Positions 32,763-43,396 of a stretch of DNA of 64,000 bases are shown here, one piece after another; the first letter of the stretch is position 1, and every line of letters starts with the position of its first letter. The translations under genes and the position numbers were made by a program. The stretch covers positions 6,623,261 to 6,687,260 of the forward strand of contig NW_004955429.1 in NCBI RefSeq assembly GCF_000276665.1, given 5' to 3'. The stretch comes from Chinchilla lanigera. Lineage: Eukaryota; Chordata; Mammalia; Rodentia; Chinchillidae. A model generated the notes under the pieces. It saw only the letters and a program-made list of their open reading frames with translations. It was not told where the DNA came from and did no database searches.

Positions 32763-32897
32763 TTCTTTTTTTTTTTTTTTCTTTGAGACAGGGTCTCACT
32801 ACGTTCACTATGTAGCCCAGGCTGGCCTCAAACTTGCTGCAATCCTCTTGCCTCTGCCTCCGGAATCTGAGATTCGAGGTATGTGCCACCACACCAA
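32763..32897 (-). mobile_element. B1-type SINE, antisense
   Basis: A T-run, 'TTTGAGACAGGGTCTCACTACG', then 'CCCAGGCTGGCCTCAAACTTG' and 'GTATGTGCCACCACACCA'. Confidence 0.93.
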
Positions 32898-32899
32898 AC

Positions 32900-33340
32900 A
32901 CACTTATTGTTCTTATTCTTTTATGTGGATGATTGACATTAATCTAATGGGAGCTGAAAATTATTAATGCTATATTTATTTGTCTATAATAAAATCTAAT
33001 AAATTCAGTGTGCTTATCGTGTAACGTCATTTGGAAGATGAGTGCTACACTCTCTTCTCAGTCGGCCGGCACCAACACACCTAGGTGGACCCTAGAGCTA
33101 CCACTGTTGGCTGTCAACTAAATACTTGGTGCATTTTAAATAATTAACTTTTCCCCTCGTGGCTTAAAAATAGCCACAGAAACATAATAACAGTGTGAAA
33201 ATAAAGACTGAGGTGGAAAAGAATTATGTTGTCATTCTTTGATGCAAGAAAAATTAGAGAACTGTTTTAAATTAATTTGCATCAATCTTGGAAGAGACTT
33301 TAGCTAATATGGATCCTTTTTTATAAATGTTGGTGGCCAA
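32900..33340. promoter_or_regulatory. Candidate conserved enhancer-like segment
   Basis: Repeat-free. It contains an octamer ATTTGCAT at 33275-33282 directly after TTAAATTA (POU plus homeodomain arrangement), 'GTAACGTCATTT' near 33021 (CRE-like half site), and 'AAATAATTAACTTTT' near 33138. Function is inferred from motif texture only. Confidence 0.3.
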
Positions 33341-34050
33341 AAGAAATTCATCAGCTTTTAAATTTTGTTGAGTGAAAATGATCCAGAGAAGTAGGATTAG
33401 GGAGGGGAGAAGGAGGAAGGAAAAAACTGCCGTCCATCATCATCACTGTTTCATAAGAGGGGACACAGTCTCAGAATAAAGCACAGTCTTCTAAGCAGAG
33501 AGCTGCCTCAATGAATAGTTCCTTATACGGCCCTTATCTTCTCACGATGCTGTGCATTGGTAAAAATTAATGATAGACAGCTATTAGTTCCCACCCCTAC
33601 CTTGGGAACCATGGATCTAAGCCAGTCCATTTTACAGATGAGCAAACTAAAATTTATCTCCAAAGTAGATAGAAACATATTTTAAGAAATGTACTAAGGT
33701 TGATTCATAAAGTGGATTTCCCCCTTTTTTTGTAAGCAACAGCATTCTGCTTCAGTTTCCTGCTTGTGTGGGCCAAAGCAGCATACAGACCACTACATAG
33801 AAGGGTCCAGCGATCATTTCTAATAATCACTAGACTTCCTTGCTGATCATCTCAGAACCATGTGCTGGGTAGGCCATGAACATGTAGGCCCCTGATCTAA
33901 AACCGCAGTGCTTTAGCTGTTAATGCCATTAGCCAGGGAAGTCAGGCCACTTCTTAACACTAGCTAGGTTGAGTGTGAGTGGAATTTGAAGACTTAGATT
34001 TTATAATTTTGTTCACAAAACATAGAAGAATTTTCATGACCTCTGAATGT
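33341..34050. other. Unannotated DNA, small MIR-like trace
   Basis: 'CCATTTTACAGATGAGCAAACT' at about 33627 is a typical MIR/L2 fragment but too short to delimit. Otherwise nothing recognised. Confidence 0.45.
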
Positions 34051-34057
34051 TCACATA

Positions 34058-34405
34058 TGCCTTAGTTATGTTCCTCATCACTGGGACAAAAGACCTGTCA
34101 CTCACAACCTAAGGAAGAGGTTTATTTTGGCTCACATTTTTAGCTCAAGGCTGGAAGGCATGGCAGAAGGGGCAGGGGCCCGGTGAAGGAGAGCTGGTCA
34201 CGTCATGGTAGTCAGGAGAAGAGTGGGATGAGCTGGGGAAGGAGACAGGCCCCTCTAGGTCTCATCCCCGGTGCCCTCCCTCATCCAACCAGACCCCATC
34301 TCTTAACAGCAAATCAGCTATACGGTCCTCATCATTTACTCACTTTGCAAACCCCCGCTTGAAGGCGTGAGGCTCTTAGGGGACATCTAGATATAAATCA
34401 TAACA
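34058..34405 (-). mobile_element. Solo LTR, MaLR, antisense, perfect duplication
   Basis: The element runs from TGCCTTAG to CATAACA and is flanked by a perfect 5-bp repeat ACATA at 34053-34057 and 34406-34410. The body has 'GAGGTTTATTTTGGCTCACAT' and 'GGCTCTTAGGGGACATCTAG'. The 5-bp duplication fits ERVL/MaLR integration. Confidence 0.88.
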
Positions 34406-34439
34406 ACATAGCTGTATCCCATCTCTCCTCCCCTAACTC

Positions 34440-34524
34440 CCCCCTACCATGTTGTAATGGGACATGAACCCAAGGCTTCTTGCATACTATGCAAGTGCTC
34501 TGCACCGGGCTACATTTCCAGTCC
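34440..34524 (-). mobile_element. ID-type SINE (old), antisense
   Basis: 'AATGGGACATGAACCCAAGGC', 'TGCATACTATGCAAGTGCTC' and 'GGGCTACATTTCCAGTCC' follow the ID order. Confidence 0.82.
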
Positions 34525-34534
34525 ACTCCTACCC

Positions 34535-34662
34535 CGTTTTTTCTTTTTCACCTTTGAGATAGGGTCACCCTATGTTGCCCAGGCTGGCTTTGAACTTGTG
34601 ATTCTCTTGCCTCAGACTTTGGAGTAGCTGAGATTACTGGCCATCAAGCTTAGCTACAGATC
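34535..34662 (-). mobile_element. B1-type SINE, antisense, diverged
   Basis: 'TTTGAGATAGGGTCACCCTATG', 'CCCAGGCTGGCTTTGAACTTG', then 'GCTGAGATTACTGGCCATCAAG'. Confidence 0.9.
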
Positions 34663-34727
34663 TGAATCTCTTACAGCTTCTGCAGTTACATAGAATTTTG
34701 TCTTCTTGATGTTTTTGCCTTAGTGTC

Positions 34728-35118
34728 TGTTATGGTTTGTGTCTAGATGGCCCCCCAAAGCTTCGTGTGGTCAGGGTGGGGGTGCTTTTCTAAAGCAGCT
34801 GAATCTAGAGTTTATGACTGATTCATTTTCTAGTGTGTCCAGTGCTGGGACTGGGAGTATGAGTGCCACACCCGCCCTGGGGCAGGCAGCCTGCATACAA
34901 TATAAGGGCAGGAAAGAGGCTTGCTCTCCCCTTTTGCTCTTGTTGCTTTGCTGTCTTCTGCCCACCATGAACTATTGCCCTCTGCCATGCCACCCTGCCT
35001 TGGAGCCAGCTGATTGTGAACTGAAACCTCTATAAGCTATAAGCTAAATAAACCTTTCCCTCTTTAATTTTGGGTGTTGGGTATTTTGTCTTAGCAGTGA
35101 CAGAAAAGTAACTAAGAC
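34728..35118 (+). mobile_element. MaLR-type LTR, sense
   Basis: It starts TGTTATGGTTTGTGTCTAGA and contains 'CCCCAAAGCTTCGTGTGG' and 'GGAGCCAGCTGATTGTGAACTG'. A polyadenylation-type signal sits in 'GCTAAATAAACCTTTCC', and the end is 'AAAGTAACTAAGAC'. This is the reverse orientation of the copy at 3786-4170. The 98-codon frame across it is not a gene. Confidence 0.87.
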
Positions 35119-35360
35119 TTTCTTTGAGATTTGCATGTTTTGGAAGCAAAATGAATTAGCTCTTGAAATTGGACACTGCAACCCAGCTAGCTTCTCTGTT
35201 ACCCTTTTCCATTTCACTTTTCTGTACCTTCTCCCCTGCCATCCCCACTTCCTCTCCTTTCAACACATTCTTGCTCCCATAAGAGTTTCTAGAATACAAC
35301 TTTGGAAATTCTAGTTTACCTTTGTTTTAGTTCAGAAGTTTTCATTGTACTAATGCCTAG
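35119..35360. other. Unannotated spacer
   Basis: About 240 bases, T/C-rich, no recognised feature. Confidence 0.5.
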
Positions 35361-35361
35361 A

Positions 35362-35925
35362 TGTAGTAGGGCTGGGGTGAGGCTCCTCGAAGACTGCACA
35401 TGCTCTGAACCAGATTTAAGGCAGGGCACAGAAATTTACAAGACTGGTCTTCAGGGGCCACCCGCAGGGCCAAATGTAGAAGAGTGCAAGGGATCTGTCT
35501 GCACTAGGGATCTGAAGGACTCAGCTGAAGGCTGGAGCCCAGGCAATTTCCCGAACCAGTCCGCATCCGGGGTCGTGGGCCCTGTGCAGGGAGGTTGAAG
35601 AGTGGGCCAGCGCTGGAAGCTAAAGAGGCTGCAGCAGCAAGCGAAGAGGCCACAGCGGCAGGCGGCAAGGCCGGTGCCGAAAGCTGAAGAATCTGTCCCG
35701 AAAGCTGCCAGAGCATGCCCAAGGCGAAGGCTAAGAACACACTCTCCTCCCTCTGCCGAAGAGAACAGCCAAAGCTCTTCAAAGGAAAATCAGTTGAAAT
35801 CCTTCCCCGTTCTCCTTCGGACAACAGTCCGCCTTAAAGTGGATCTTCCACACCAAGAACCATGTTGATTCAATCCAATTGGGCGTTCCCCACTCAAGCT
35901 GACAATTAGTCAATCAACCACCGTG
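35362..35925 (+). mobile_element. Unidentified LTR-like repeat, copy A
   Basis: It is colinear with the insertion at 41926-42831. 'GAAGAGTGCAAGGGATCTG' (about 35479) matches 'AAAGAGTGCAGGAAATCTG' there. The stretch at about 35849-35920 (CACACCAAGAACCATGTTGA, then CAATTGGGCG and CAATCAACCA) matches 42761-42829. The presumed start is TGTAGTAGGG at 35362. The right end is approximate, and no certain target duplication was found. A Lys/Arg/Ala-rich 88-codon frame inside (35602-35868) is a by-product of the repeat. Confidence 0.6.
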
Positions 35926-36920
35926 CCAAAGGAGCGCTCCACAGTGACATCAGCCACTGAACGGTAATACATTTTCAACCTCCCCCATCTAGTTTCCTGG
36001 AGAGAACATGAAGGAAAGGGTGTCAGAGAATGGTGCCATCAAGTGGGGAAACAAGTGAAAGAATGGTGGGGGCATAAAAGCACTGAATACAAATTTCATC
36101 TACTTTATAATTTTGCAGAAGTCTGAGTGTTGTTCACAGTCTGAAAATTCCATTGCATTTAGTTAATCAGACTTAACCTGCAATGACTTTGAGTACACAA
36201 AGAGAAATAGGTGTGGGTGTGATTATGTTTCCAAGAAAAAAAAAAGCAAACCCATTGAAAAGCACGTTTGCAAATAATAAACAAAAAGACTTCCGGTTAA
36301 TCACGGTGGATTGAACAGACGCATTTATTTATGATCCCTTTCTAAACCACAATAAAACCATATTAAAGGATTAAGAAGGAACAAACTCACAGAACAGAGA
36401 ATTGCAGCGGAAATGACAGCAGACGAGAGATGCCAACCAAGATTGGGAAAGCCAATGAGTGATACCTAATTTATAGCATGAATAGGGCTGAAACCCAAGA
36501 CTCTGGGTGGAAAGCCAGCCAGAAGTAAGTCACTTCTCTGTGGATCCCCAGAAAGCCACAGGAATTTGTAGGAAGCAGGAACCTCTGGAGTGGGGGGGTG
36601 CTGGCCTTGGAGAATTGTCTGAAAGGCTTTACAGCTCTGGATCACATCATTCGTGATGAATCGGGCAGCTCCTTCTCCCAATCCTACTGTAGGTTTCTTC
36701 CCAAGAATGCAAGAATGAATCTGAGGCAGAGCAAGAGAAAATCTAGCAAAGACCAGTATGTGGGAGAGAGTTATCACAGAAACTTACTCGGCTGAGCTGT
36801 CTAGATTTAGGGTCAAAATGATGAACTAAACCAAGGCAATAGTAACTACATTGGGAGGAGAGAATGTTGTTTGGTGGGTGGGGTAGGTAGGTAAGAAATA
36901 GTAATTTTGCATAAGAAGAA
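35926..36920. other. Unannotated DNA
   Basis: No gene recognised. 36295-36470 could be an old LINE 5' fragment, but I cannot support it. Confidence 0.4.
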
Positions 36921-36924
36921 GTCG

Positions 36925-36972
36925 GGCTGGGGTGTAGCTCAGTGGTAGAGCATTTGCCTAGAACCACATATG
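36925..36972 (+). mobile_element. ID-type SINE fragment, sense
   Basis: 'GGCTGGGGTGTAGCTCAGTGG' and 'TAGAGCATTTGCCTAGAACC' give the 5' half with the A box. The B-box half is missing. Confidence 0.88.
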
Positions 36973-37085
36973 TGAGAGCATTTTAGGAATTCTGTTTCCT
37001 TGCCCTTGTTTTATTTTGTGCTTTTCTATAAAGCATAACAGAGTTTGAAAATAAGAAAAACCAACAGCTGCTTTCAAAAATAGCC

Positions 37086-37229
37086 ATCCAGAATGGTGGT
37101 GTGTAACTGTAGTCCTAGCTATGGGGAGGCTGAGGCAGGAGGATCACTTGAGTCTAGGAGTCCAAGACCAGCCCGGACAACATAATGAGACACCATCTCA
37201 AAAGAAGGAAAAAAAAAAAAAAAAAAAAG
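37086..37229 (+). mobile_element. B1-type SINE with long A-tail, sense
   Basis: 'GAATGGTGGTGTGTAACTGTAG', 'GGGAGGCTGAGGCAGGAGG', 'GACCAGCCCGGACAACATAATG', then 'CACCATCTCAAAAG' and an A-run of about 20 at 37209-37228. Confidence 0.92.
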
Positions 37230-37825
37230 GAAAAAAGTCCATCTTGTTGTAAACTTTGACATAATTCAAGATCAAGCTAAGAAATATATTTCAGAACAAA
37301 TTTTCTTTGGAAATTTTAGACTTTGTTGCTTTTAACCCTTACATCCTTCTGAGAAGTGGTGGTGGACTGAAGGTTGGGAAGACAGGAAATCCCTGGGCAC
37401 AGTAAACTATTACCTTTGGAGCATGACATATTTTTACAGATCTGTCACAAAACCTTCATAAAGCCACAAAAACAGAATGTTTACATAAAGTGAGAACTTG
37501 TCACCAAGAAATTAAAAACCCAGTTAAACCTCACTGATTCTGGAGGTCCCCCAGCTGACAATACATTGTTCTGCGCTAGCTTTGCTGTAGGCAACACCTC
37601 TGACCCCTGCGTTATGGTAACAGTGGCCTGAATTGCGTGTCTGGGGCCCTCAGTCTGCTTTTGCAGAAAGCAGACTCTGCTGGGACTTACAGATGTCTGC
37701 CAGGTAAAAATGCCAGGGTGAAAGGCCTGGCATCTGTCTTCCCCTTGTGCCTCATCACTGTCTTAACACCTGGGTCATATTCTACTCAGCTCTGCACAGA
37801 GACATGCTGATCACTTAGACATTTT
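37230..37825. other. Unannotated DNA
   Basis: No recognised element or gene. Confidence 0.45.
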
Positions 37826-37827
37826 GT

Positions 37828-37952
37828 CCCATCTTACTTTGAGACAGGGCCTCACTATGTAGCCGAGGCTGGCTTGATCTTGTGGTGATCCTCCTGCCTC
37901 AGTCTCCCAAGTGCTGGGGCTACAGGTATGCATCACCACACCTGGTTTAAAC
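37828..37952 (-). mobile_element. B1-type SINE, antisense
   Basis: 'TTTGAGACAGGGCCTCACTATG', 'GAGGCTGGCTTGATCTTGTGG', 'CAAGTGCTGGGGCTACAGG' and 'CACCACACCTGG'. Confidence 0.93.
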
Positions 37953-38420
37953 ACATTTTGTCCAAGATGACCACCAGTGTTAACTGTCCTATTGTTGATG
38001 GAGTTGGTATGTGTTTTCTTTTTCATTCTTTCTCCTCTTTTTTCTTCCCCAACTCTTGGTACTCTTAAGAAACCACAAAAGTTCAAGCATCTGAAGTCTT
38101 TCACTCTCATTGTAAAGCCCAGAGCCTGGCTTATTTTGGGCAGGCTGATGGCACTGGGCACATGAAAATTCAACAGCCTCTGGGACAACTTGGCCATGAC
38201 CACCTGGTGGTCCAAGTCTATCACAAGAAAAAGCATCTTTTGGAACCGTGCCTCTGGCCAATGGGCATTGTCAGACTGCTAGCCACCTCAGCTACTGTCT
38301 TGACCACTTGCTGACTCCCTTTACCTGGAACCCCAATTCAGCTGAAGTGTTGCTCACCTCATAAAGCTTTGCTGGTGCAAGAGTATGTGTTTGGCCCAGT
38401 GTTGTCACTACCTTTGCTTT
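37953..38420. other. Unannotated DNA
   Basis: No recognised feature. The reverse frame at 37811-38236 is partly the B1 above and is not a gene. Confidence 0.45.
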
Positions 38421-38422
38421 CT

Positions 38423-38577
38423 CGATTTTTTTTTTTTTTTTCAGACAGGGTCTCACTATGTAATTTGGGCTGGTCCTAAACTCACTGTGTAGCCCAGGCT
38501 GGCCTTGAACTCATAGCAATCCTCCTCAGCGTCCTGAGTGCTGGGATTACAGGAATGCGCCACCACACCCAGCCACT
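38423..38577 (-). mobile_element. B1-type SINE with internal duplication, antisense
   Basis: A T-run and 'CAGACAGGGTCTCACTATG', then two core copies ('GGGCTGGTCCTAAACTCACTG' and 'CAGGCTGGCCTTGAACTCATAG'), ending 'CCACACCCAGCC'. Confidence 0.93.
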
Positions 38578-39515
38578 TTCTTGATTTTCATGGTTTCTTT
38601 GATTTTGTTTGTTTGTTTTTCACCCCACCTGGTTCCATTTCCTTCATGATAGTAAGATCCAAAATAGCAACTTCCTAGATGTTGTTTTTCTGGACAGAAA
38701 CGGTATCCATGAGACAGAAATTCAGAAAATCTGAAGCTTATCTTTTTTCTTTTTTTTGAACCTGGAAAGTGAACAAATTTAGAAAATAATCACGATTATG
38801 GTGCAGATTTTATAACCGGCTGTTCTTTTCTTTTAAGTTTAGACAAACTCAATATAAACAAGGAAAACAGGCTGCTTAAAAGAGGGGAAACAAATAAATA
38901 AGGACAGAAAAACCCTAACACTGAAGATTCTGCAGTGGGCTGGACACACTTTGCGGTCTACTAAGAGGTAACAGGATGTGTGGCTGACACACTTCTCCAT
39001 GAGACAGCTTACCATTTACACAGAAAGAAGAGCTTTCAGAGAAGCTACAAGCAAAACAGTACTGGTGTTCATATTACCTCTAGAAGGATATTGAATTTTC
39101 TAGCCAATGTGTGAAACTGGAGTTTGAATTTTTATCTCAAGTTGATCAGCTTATCTAATACCAGGCTGATAAAAAAATCTGTTATTAAAACCTTTCTCCA
39201 AATGTAACTTACTTTAGAAAAAGGAGGGCTGAATGCTGGAGGAGGAGTATGGGAATGGTTCTCTTGGAGAAGTGTCTCAACATCTATTTTAATTTATTTC
39301 AGACAGTGAAGCGGGTCACTGGGGATAAAAAAGATACCATGTCCTACAATTATCTTTTTGAAATCTGAGTCAAAGTTGATTTATATTCAAGATTTTCAGT
39401 AAAACAAATCATTGTTAAATATTTCTATGTAATGTGTATATTCATATGCTTCAGACGTAGTTAATGACTTAGTAGTATTTACACATAAACACTTTTTGAC
39501 TCTCTTCAAAAAAAT
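38578..39515. other. AT-rich unannotated DNA
   Basis: No recognised feature. Confidence 0.45.
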
Positions 39516-39517
39516 GT

Positions 39518-39598
39518 TTTGACTGTGCTGGGGATGGAACCCAGGGCCTTATGGGTGCTAGGCACGTGTTCTACCGCTGTGCTACATCTCTAGCCCCT
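39518..39598 (-). mobile_element. ID-type SINE (old subtype), antisense
   Basis: 'GTGCTGGGGATGGAACCCAGG', 'GGGTGCTAGGCACGTGTTC', 'TACCGCTGTGCTACATCTC'. Confidence 0.9.
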
Positions 39599-40168
39599 TT
39601 CCAATTCTTTTACATGAATTATTTAAACTTAAATATCTACTTATTGTTTTTACTATCACTTTGTTTTGTTAAAAACTCAGATTAAGTGTCTGGTGTAAAA
39701 ATATGTGTTAAGAGGGAGACCCTGGAGTGCACAGTTTAATATGATACATGCATGGTTTCATATGACTGAGGCTATCGGATGCATCTAAAGAATGAATGGC
39801 CAGCTGTGATCTGAGGACTTGGACCAATGGCAGACTTGCAAAGTGGCTTTGGACACACTCAAACATTTTGTGCCTTATACCATGAATGTTTGTCTAAATT
39901 ACTTCATTTTTCATTATAAAAATATCTGGAAACTAGTAGGAAAACTCTGTCTATGTATGAGTAATGGCAGGTTATTGATTATCCTGAGTTTAAAAATGAT
40001 CAATATATGTTTGGAGAAATTTCTGTGCCGAGGACTTCACATACAGAGTACTATTTACTCTTCAAAATGTAAGACATACATTGTTATATCACTATATATC
40101 TAAAGAAGAAATAACAGAGTGCAGAGTTCAGTTCAGTTCTAAATTATCTTCACTTTAAGCAGATATGT

Positions 40169-40206
<38 letters not shown>

Positions 40207-40830
40207 TCCTACATTTCCAGTTAGTGAGAAGTGTGGAAGTCACCACTCCATCTTGACAAGGGAAGGCAAACTGGAAACTTCACAACTCAGATGCAGAAGA
40301 GAATTGAAGTCACAGAGCAAACTGCCACCTCCCAAACAGAAGAGACAGGTAGGTCTAGAGAATCATGGTACATGAAGAAGAAACCTCCTCATGGACCAGG
40401 GTAGGAAATTCTGAATTGACAAACTGAAGAAGGCAAAGTGGACAAGTATGAGAGTTAAAAACTCCAAGAAGACCCAGTTATGGGCTCTCCGGGCTTTTGT
40501 GAGTAAATACTGGTGAAAAAAATCTCTGTGCTTTTTTTAGGGGAAAGGGAGAAGGAACCATTTTGAAACACATCTGAGCATTGTTCTTCTTAATAAGGGC
40601 TGGGCTTTGGTAAGAACCTAAGTGACCCAGAGGAAGGGAAATGAGCAACTCCAGCCCACTCTAGGCACCTTTTCCCACATATGGTGGAGTAAAACCTGAG
40701 GAACACTTGCTGTTCCTGGTCCCAAAATAAACTAGAAGACTGAGACCTACTCAGCACTGTAGAATCCTTTTTCCCCCACAACCTCTGCCACATCATTAAA
40801 GGTCTGTTTACAGTAATTCTTTTTACCCAG
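39599..40830. other. Unannotated DNA with a GT microsatellite
   Basis: No gene recognised. It includes the (TG)n run at 40172-40205. The short Cys/Val frame through that run is an artefact. Confidence 0.45.
40172..40205. repeat. (TG)n microsatellite
   Basis: About 17 uninterrupted TG units. Confidence 0.98.
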
Positions 40831-41206
40831 TGTCTTAGTCACTTTGTCATTATCACTGAGACACATTACCCACCACCCACAGCTCACAGGAGTGAGGTTT
40901 ATTTTGGCTCAAGGTCTCCATCTCTGGTTGGCTGTCTCAAAGCAGAAATGTCATGGTGGAAGGAGAGCTGCTCATGATTGTAGTGGCCAGGAACCAGAGT
41001 GAGAAGGGAGGAGCTGGAGGGAGACATACCCTTATGGGTTGTGCCCACAGTGACTGGCCTCTTCCAGCCAGGCCCCACTTCCAACAGCACACTTAGCTGC
41101 TGACCCGACCAGTGGATGAATCCACCATGAGTACAGCACCACATGATCCAGCCACCTTCCAAACACATGAGACTTTTGGGGGACATTTCAGATCCAAGCC
41201 ATAACA
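40831..41206 (-). mobile_element. Solo LTR, MaLR, antisense
   Basis: It runs from TGTCTTAGTC to CCATAACA, with flanks CCCAG and CCCAA (a 5-bp duplication with one mismatch). Body landmarks 'GAGGTTTATTTTGGCTC', 'AATGTCATGGTGGAAGGA' and 'TTTGGGGGACATTTC' are shared with the other copies. Confidence 0.88.
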
Positions 41207-42294
41207 CCCAATATATCATGTCTGGCTATTAAAAAAATACAACATGCACAAAACAAAAACAAAAAACATGGTTCTAAGAGAAAGCATCAGAATCAGACAT
41301 GGCAGGGATGTTGAAACAATCAGACAGGTAATTTAACAGACAGCTATAGTTAATATGCCAAGCACTGTGACAGATAAAGTAGGCAGCATACAAGAATAGA
41401 CATGCAATGAGAGCAGAAAAATGGAAGTCCTAAGAAAGAACCAAAAAGACATGCTAGAGATTAAAAACACTATAACAGAAACATAGCTTCTGACTTGCAT
41501 ACTAGTAGACTGGTCACAGGTGAGGAAACAATTGCTGATATCCCAAAACTGTAAAGCAACATGGAAAAAGACTGAACAAATGAGTCAGAACATACAAGAG
41601 CTGTGGGACAAGTATGAAAGATACAACAGACATGTAATGGCACTACCAGAAGGAGAGAAAAAAAGAGAAAGGAACAGAAGAAATATTTTTGATAATAATT
41701 TCTGAGAATTACCCCCAATTGATGGTAGATACCAAACCACAGATACCACGAGCTTGAAGGCATCAAGCTGGATAAATGCCAAAAATGTACACGTAGGCCT
41801 ATCATTTTCAAACTATAGAAAATCAAAGATAAGGAAAAAATTCTGAAAGAAACCAGAAGAAAAAAATATAACCTTGCCTATGGGAGAGCAAAATTAACAA
41901 TTACACTGGATTTCTCTTCAGAAACTGTGTTGGTTTGGAGAATATTTTGCAAGAGGAAACAGTATAATACAGGACACATAGTTTGTAAGATTATTTATAG
42001 TCACCCAAAGAATGATATACAAAAGAGTGCAGGAAATCTGTCCACACACAGACCAAGGAAACTAGCCAAGGGCCTGGATCCCACAGAAATGTCCTGCAGA
42101 GTCCAGCTGAAGACCTAGAGCTCATAACAGTGCTTCCCATGAATCCAACTGGAGGCCCAGAGCCCACAACAACATCTCATGAAGGCCTGTTTCAAGGATC
42201 TACACTGGGAAGGCCCAAAGGTCAGTGGTGAAATCTAGGAAGTCTATGCCACAGGGATGAAGGATCTGTGCTAGCAGGCTGAGGGATCGACACT

Positions 42295-42642
42295 GGAGCC
42301 AGGAAGCGACATGCAAAGTAAGTGCTCCCCCGAAAAGCACTGTTGCAGCCATCCTCAGCAACAGTGAGGTCCCAAGCTCCTGTGGTGATCAAGATGCCTG
42401 AGTCCCCGTCAGAAAAGCCAATGGAGCAAGGTTCTCCAGGAGACTGGCAGTGCACCATCTTCCCCTCCGGAGCCAGGAAACAATGCTCAAAGTGAGGACC
42501 AGAGCTCCCCCAAAGTGAACTGAAGCTATTCTCAGTGCCGAAAAGGTCCCAAGCTCCTCGGAGGATGAAAACAGCCAAGTTCATCAGGAAAGTGAGCATG
42601 ATAAGCTCCTCCAAAGGAACCAACAGCTCCTTACAGCTTTCA
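42295..42642 (+). repeat. ~174-bp tandem duplication inside LTR-like copy B
   Basis: Two diverged units, each beginning GGAGCCAGGAA and containing GCTCCCCC near the middle and GGTCCCAAGCTCCT later. The starts are 174 bases apart. Confidence 0.75.
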
Positions 42643-42705
42643 CTAGCTCCCAACAGCTTTTCTCAGTTCCCAACAGCCTTTCTCTGCTCCCAACAGCCTA
42701 ACTTC
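42626..42705 (+). repeat. Four-copy 20-bp tandem array
   Basis: Units 'GCTCCCAACAGCTTTTCTCA' and variants start at 42626, 42646, 42666 and 42686, exactly 20 bases apart. Confidence 0.9.
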
Positions 42706-43280
42706 TTCTTCTCCAGTTCTACCTCTTATACTGCTGGCAACAGTGCTCAGGTAGGCCTCCCACACCCAGTGCCATGCTTACTCAGTTCAACTGGGTGTTA
42801 TAAGTTGACCACCAATTGCCAATCCACTACAGAAACCATGCAAGAAAATAGTACAGTGGAATATTTAAATTGTTAAGAGAAAATAACCACTAACCTAGAA
42901 TTCTGTGTCCTGTGAAACTATTCCTCAGAAGTGCAGAAGAGATAAAGATTTTTTTCTCACACAAATGAAATTTGTGGGAATTTGTTGCCAGTAGAACACT
43001 TGCAAGAAAGATTAAAAGAAGTTCTTTAGAGAGAATAAAATGATATAAATCACTAATTTGGATCTGTATAGAGAAAGATTACTGAAGAAGGAATAAGTAA
43101 AGATAAAATAAAAAACTTTGATTTTTCTTATTCTTAGTTCATCTAACAGATAAAAATTTGTTCAAAATAATGGCTATAGCATAGGTAATTATATATACTT
43201 ATGTCTATATTGTGTGTTACATATATACACATATACTTACATGTACTATGCAAAATGAGTGACAGCAATGGGCTAGGATT

Positions 43281-43396
43281 AGGATTATTTTGTTATAAAG
43301 CATGTACACAACCTATGAGACAGTAATGGGATTGAATTAGGATTATTTTGTTATAAAGCACATACGCTACCTATGAAATTGTATAGTTTTTTTTAC
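43281..43396 (+). repeat. 58-bp tandem duplication in the L1
   Basis: 'AGGATTATTTTGTTATAAAGCA' type sequence begins at 43281 and again at 43339, followed in both by 'ACCTATGA'. It lies in the spacer between the two L1 reading frames. Confidence 0.8.

Larger units (their letters stand above)
41926..42831 (+). mobile_element. Unidentified LTR-like element, copy B, inserted in L1
   Basis: A 906-bp insertion splits the L1 ORF1 sequence. It begins TGTGTTGG, ends CCACTACA (TG...CA), and is flanked by a perfect 5-bp duplication GAAAC at 41921-41925 and 42832-42836. The L1 sequence resumes in register on the right. These are the marks of a solo LTR. It contains a ~174-bp tandem duplication (GGAGCCAGGAA at 42295 and 42469) and a 4 x 20-bp array (42626-42705). 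I cannot name the family. No protein is encoded. Confidence 0.72.

Noticed and set aside
35602..35868. Lys/Arg/Ala-rich frame resembling a basic nuclear protein
   Set aside because: It lies inside the LTR-like repeat copy A, has no homologous frame in copy B, and shows no family motif.
42626..42705. CRISPR-like regular spacing of short repeats
   Set aside because: The units are contiguous tandem repeats without spacers, inside a mammalian LTR-like element.
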